Assembly: GCA_963978545.1 (NCBI GenBank) | Contig: OZ021733.1 | Coordinates: forward strand, 34,205,424-34,269,423 | From: Linyphia triangularis | Lineage: Eukaryota; Arthropoda; Arachnida; Araneae; Linyphiidae | Direction: 5' to 3' | DNA length: 64,000 nt | Part shown: one piece after another, positions 62,576-64,000 of the stretch | Layout: every line of letters starts with the position of its first letter | How positions within the stretch are numbered: position 1 is the first letter of the stretch | The notes under the pieces: model-generated | Database searches by the model: none | Told to the model about the DNA's origin: nothing | The model's input: the letters and a program-made list of their open reading frames with translations, nothing else | Translations under genes and position numbers: made by a program

Positions 62576-64000
62576 GTCATACTGGAGGAAAGAATCTCCA
62601 TTGTTGCAATTTTCTGAGGAATGCTATTGAAATATTCTTTCCTATTAATCTATTCATATTTACTAGTAATCTCTAGGTCTCAGATGAGCTATTATGGCCA
62701 AATGCATGGCATATATATACTGCTTTTTTACTGCAGTTTTTAGCGATAAGCTATCACATTCAATATGTTTAAGTTTTTTTTTTTTTAGAATCTGAGATTG
62801 GATAAACAGGAACAATCGTTCTGAAAACTTTTCCTGATTTATTATTTTTTGGATTTATTAACATTTTTCAATTTGTAAGTATTTGAATTAAGAATAAGAT
62901 ATTATCCAATAATTAATTAGAGGTTATATCAAACCTCACTTGTGAAATACTTTTAAATCCTTTTTCTTGTTATTTCTAAAAAAAGTATTTCTAAGAAAGT
63001 CATTTGATACTTAACAAAATATCATTATTTTTTTTCTTCTAAAATTGTAAAATTTACATAATTAACCATTAAACATTGTTTTATTGATCTACGTTCGGGT
63101 ATTTACGAATTAGCTGTGTGTATGCCCGAATTTATCTTCAATTATCAAAGCTAGCTCATTTCAATTTTAATGTTTCGGACTAGTAATGCATTCGATTTGA
63201 ATTGAATATTAGAATCCAAAAGAAAGAGAGTGGAAAGAATTCTTATCCTAATTATTTATTGAAATTTAAATATATATTTAGTATATATCTTGAATCCAAT
63301 ACATAAAATATGTATGCAGCATTATTTGTTTCATATTAACCATACTCAATTGATGATTGAAATTTGAGTATGACAGTAAAAAAAAGCCTAATTTTATTTA
63401 TTAAACTTCTAAAATCTTTCAATTCTGTCGGCTAAAATATTTGGTATATTCTAAATTCATTAATTAGGGAGAAACAATGTGAAGCACTTTAGCTTTCAAA
63501 ATATATAAAATAAAATATAGAAAAGATGTGCCTAAAAATGGTTCTGTTAGTTATGATAAAATTCTAAATTCTTGAATGTGGTGAGACCTTAAAAGCCTAT
63601 GCCTTGTATATTTAAAATTTACTACAATAAAGAAATCTACCAATAAAACCTAAAAGTTGTGTTTTCTGAAGATAAAATTGCTAAATATTTATACTATTAT
63701 GCAGTATGGCTCAAAATATTTATTGTATTCCATTACGTAGTATTATACGAAATATTTATTTTATATTTTTTTAAAAAGCTGGCAACTCAAATATTTTTAT
63801 TTACTTTAAAATTATGATGCACTTATATAAACATGGAATGTTTTATTTGCGATTTCACTTAAGTTTTCAAATCCCTTTATTTAGCAAACTATAAGTTATT
63901 TTAACGGTCAATACCATAAAACTGTACAGTAAGTTCATATTATTTACTGTTCTATTTTATGATGTTGAATTTATTATTTTTGAATTGTAGTATTTTACTT
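62576..64000. other. AT-rich non-coding stretch to the window end
   Basis: No gene, element or array recognised. Confidence 0.5.

Overview
The window looks like AT-rich arthropod genomic DNA: long AT-rich non-coding stretches, many homopolymer runs, tRNA-derived SINEs, small foldback DNA transposons and several tandem arrays. Arthropod, and perhaps chelicerate/spider, is an inference from the exchanger protein and the intron style; the sequence does not prove it.

Only one protein-coding gene segment is well supported. On the minus strand, positions 1048-2750 encode the N-terminal 567 residues (plus two bases of a split codon) of a plasma-membrane Na+/Ca2+ exchanger of the SLC8/NCX/Calx family. 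The segment holds a signal peptide, the first five membrane spans with the alpha-1 repeat, an XIP-like segment, all of Ca2+-binding domain CBD1 and the start of CBD2. It lies in one large exon (about 1048-2927) that also carries a short 5'UTR with two overlapping upstream ORFs. The rest of CBD2, the alpha-2 repeat and the last spans must be encoded beyond the left edge.

Everything from 2928 to 64000 lies 5' of that exon and is read here as the 5' intron and/or upstream region. It holds no convincing protein-coding gene. 5-14 kb: tRNA-like SINE pieces, a palindromic MITE with TATAA duplications, a CpG-rich palindrome cluster and a TTAA-flanked element. 15-31 kb: a GC-richer patch with a splice-donor-like site, tandem duplications, a MITE, two larger tandem arrays, a complete SINE with a 15-bp target duplication, and a TATA-box/ORF/splice-donor combination at 30.1-30.3 kb that is the best candidate for a first exon. 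31-46 kb: more tandem duplications and three foldback MITEs, one carrying two CRE octamers. 46-64 kb: further MITEs, a 43-bp minisatellite, a roughly 175-bp tandem array and a large TTAA-flanked foldback element. A four-copy MITE-like family is spread across 19.8, 48.4, 53.9 and 56.8 kb.

I found no gene cluster, CRISPR array or multi-gene system. The most useful leads are the candidate promoter/first exon near 30.2 kb, the CpG-rich palindromes at 12.05-12.33 kb, the TTAA-flanked elements and the uORFs of the exchanger.
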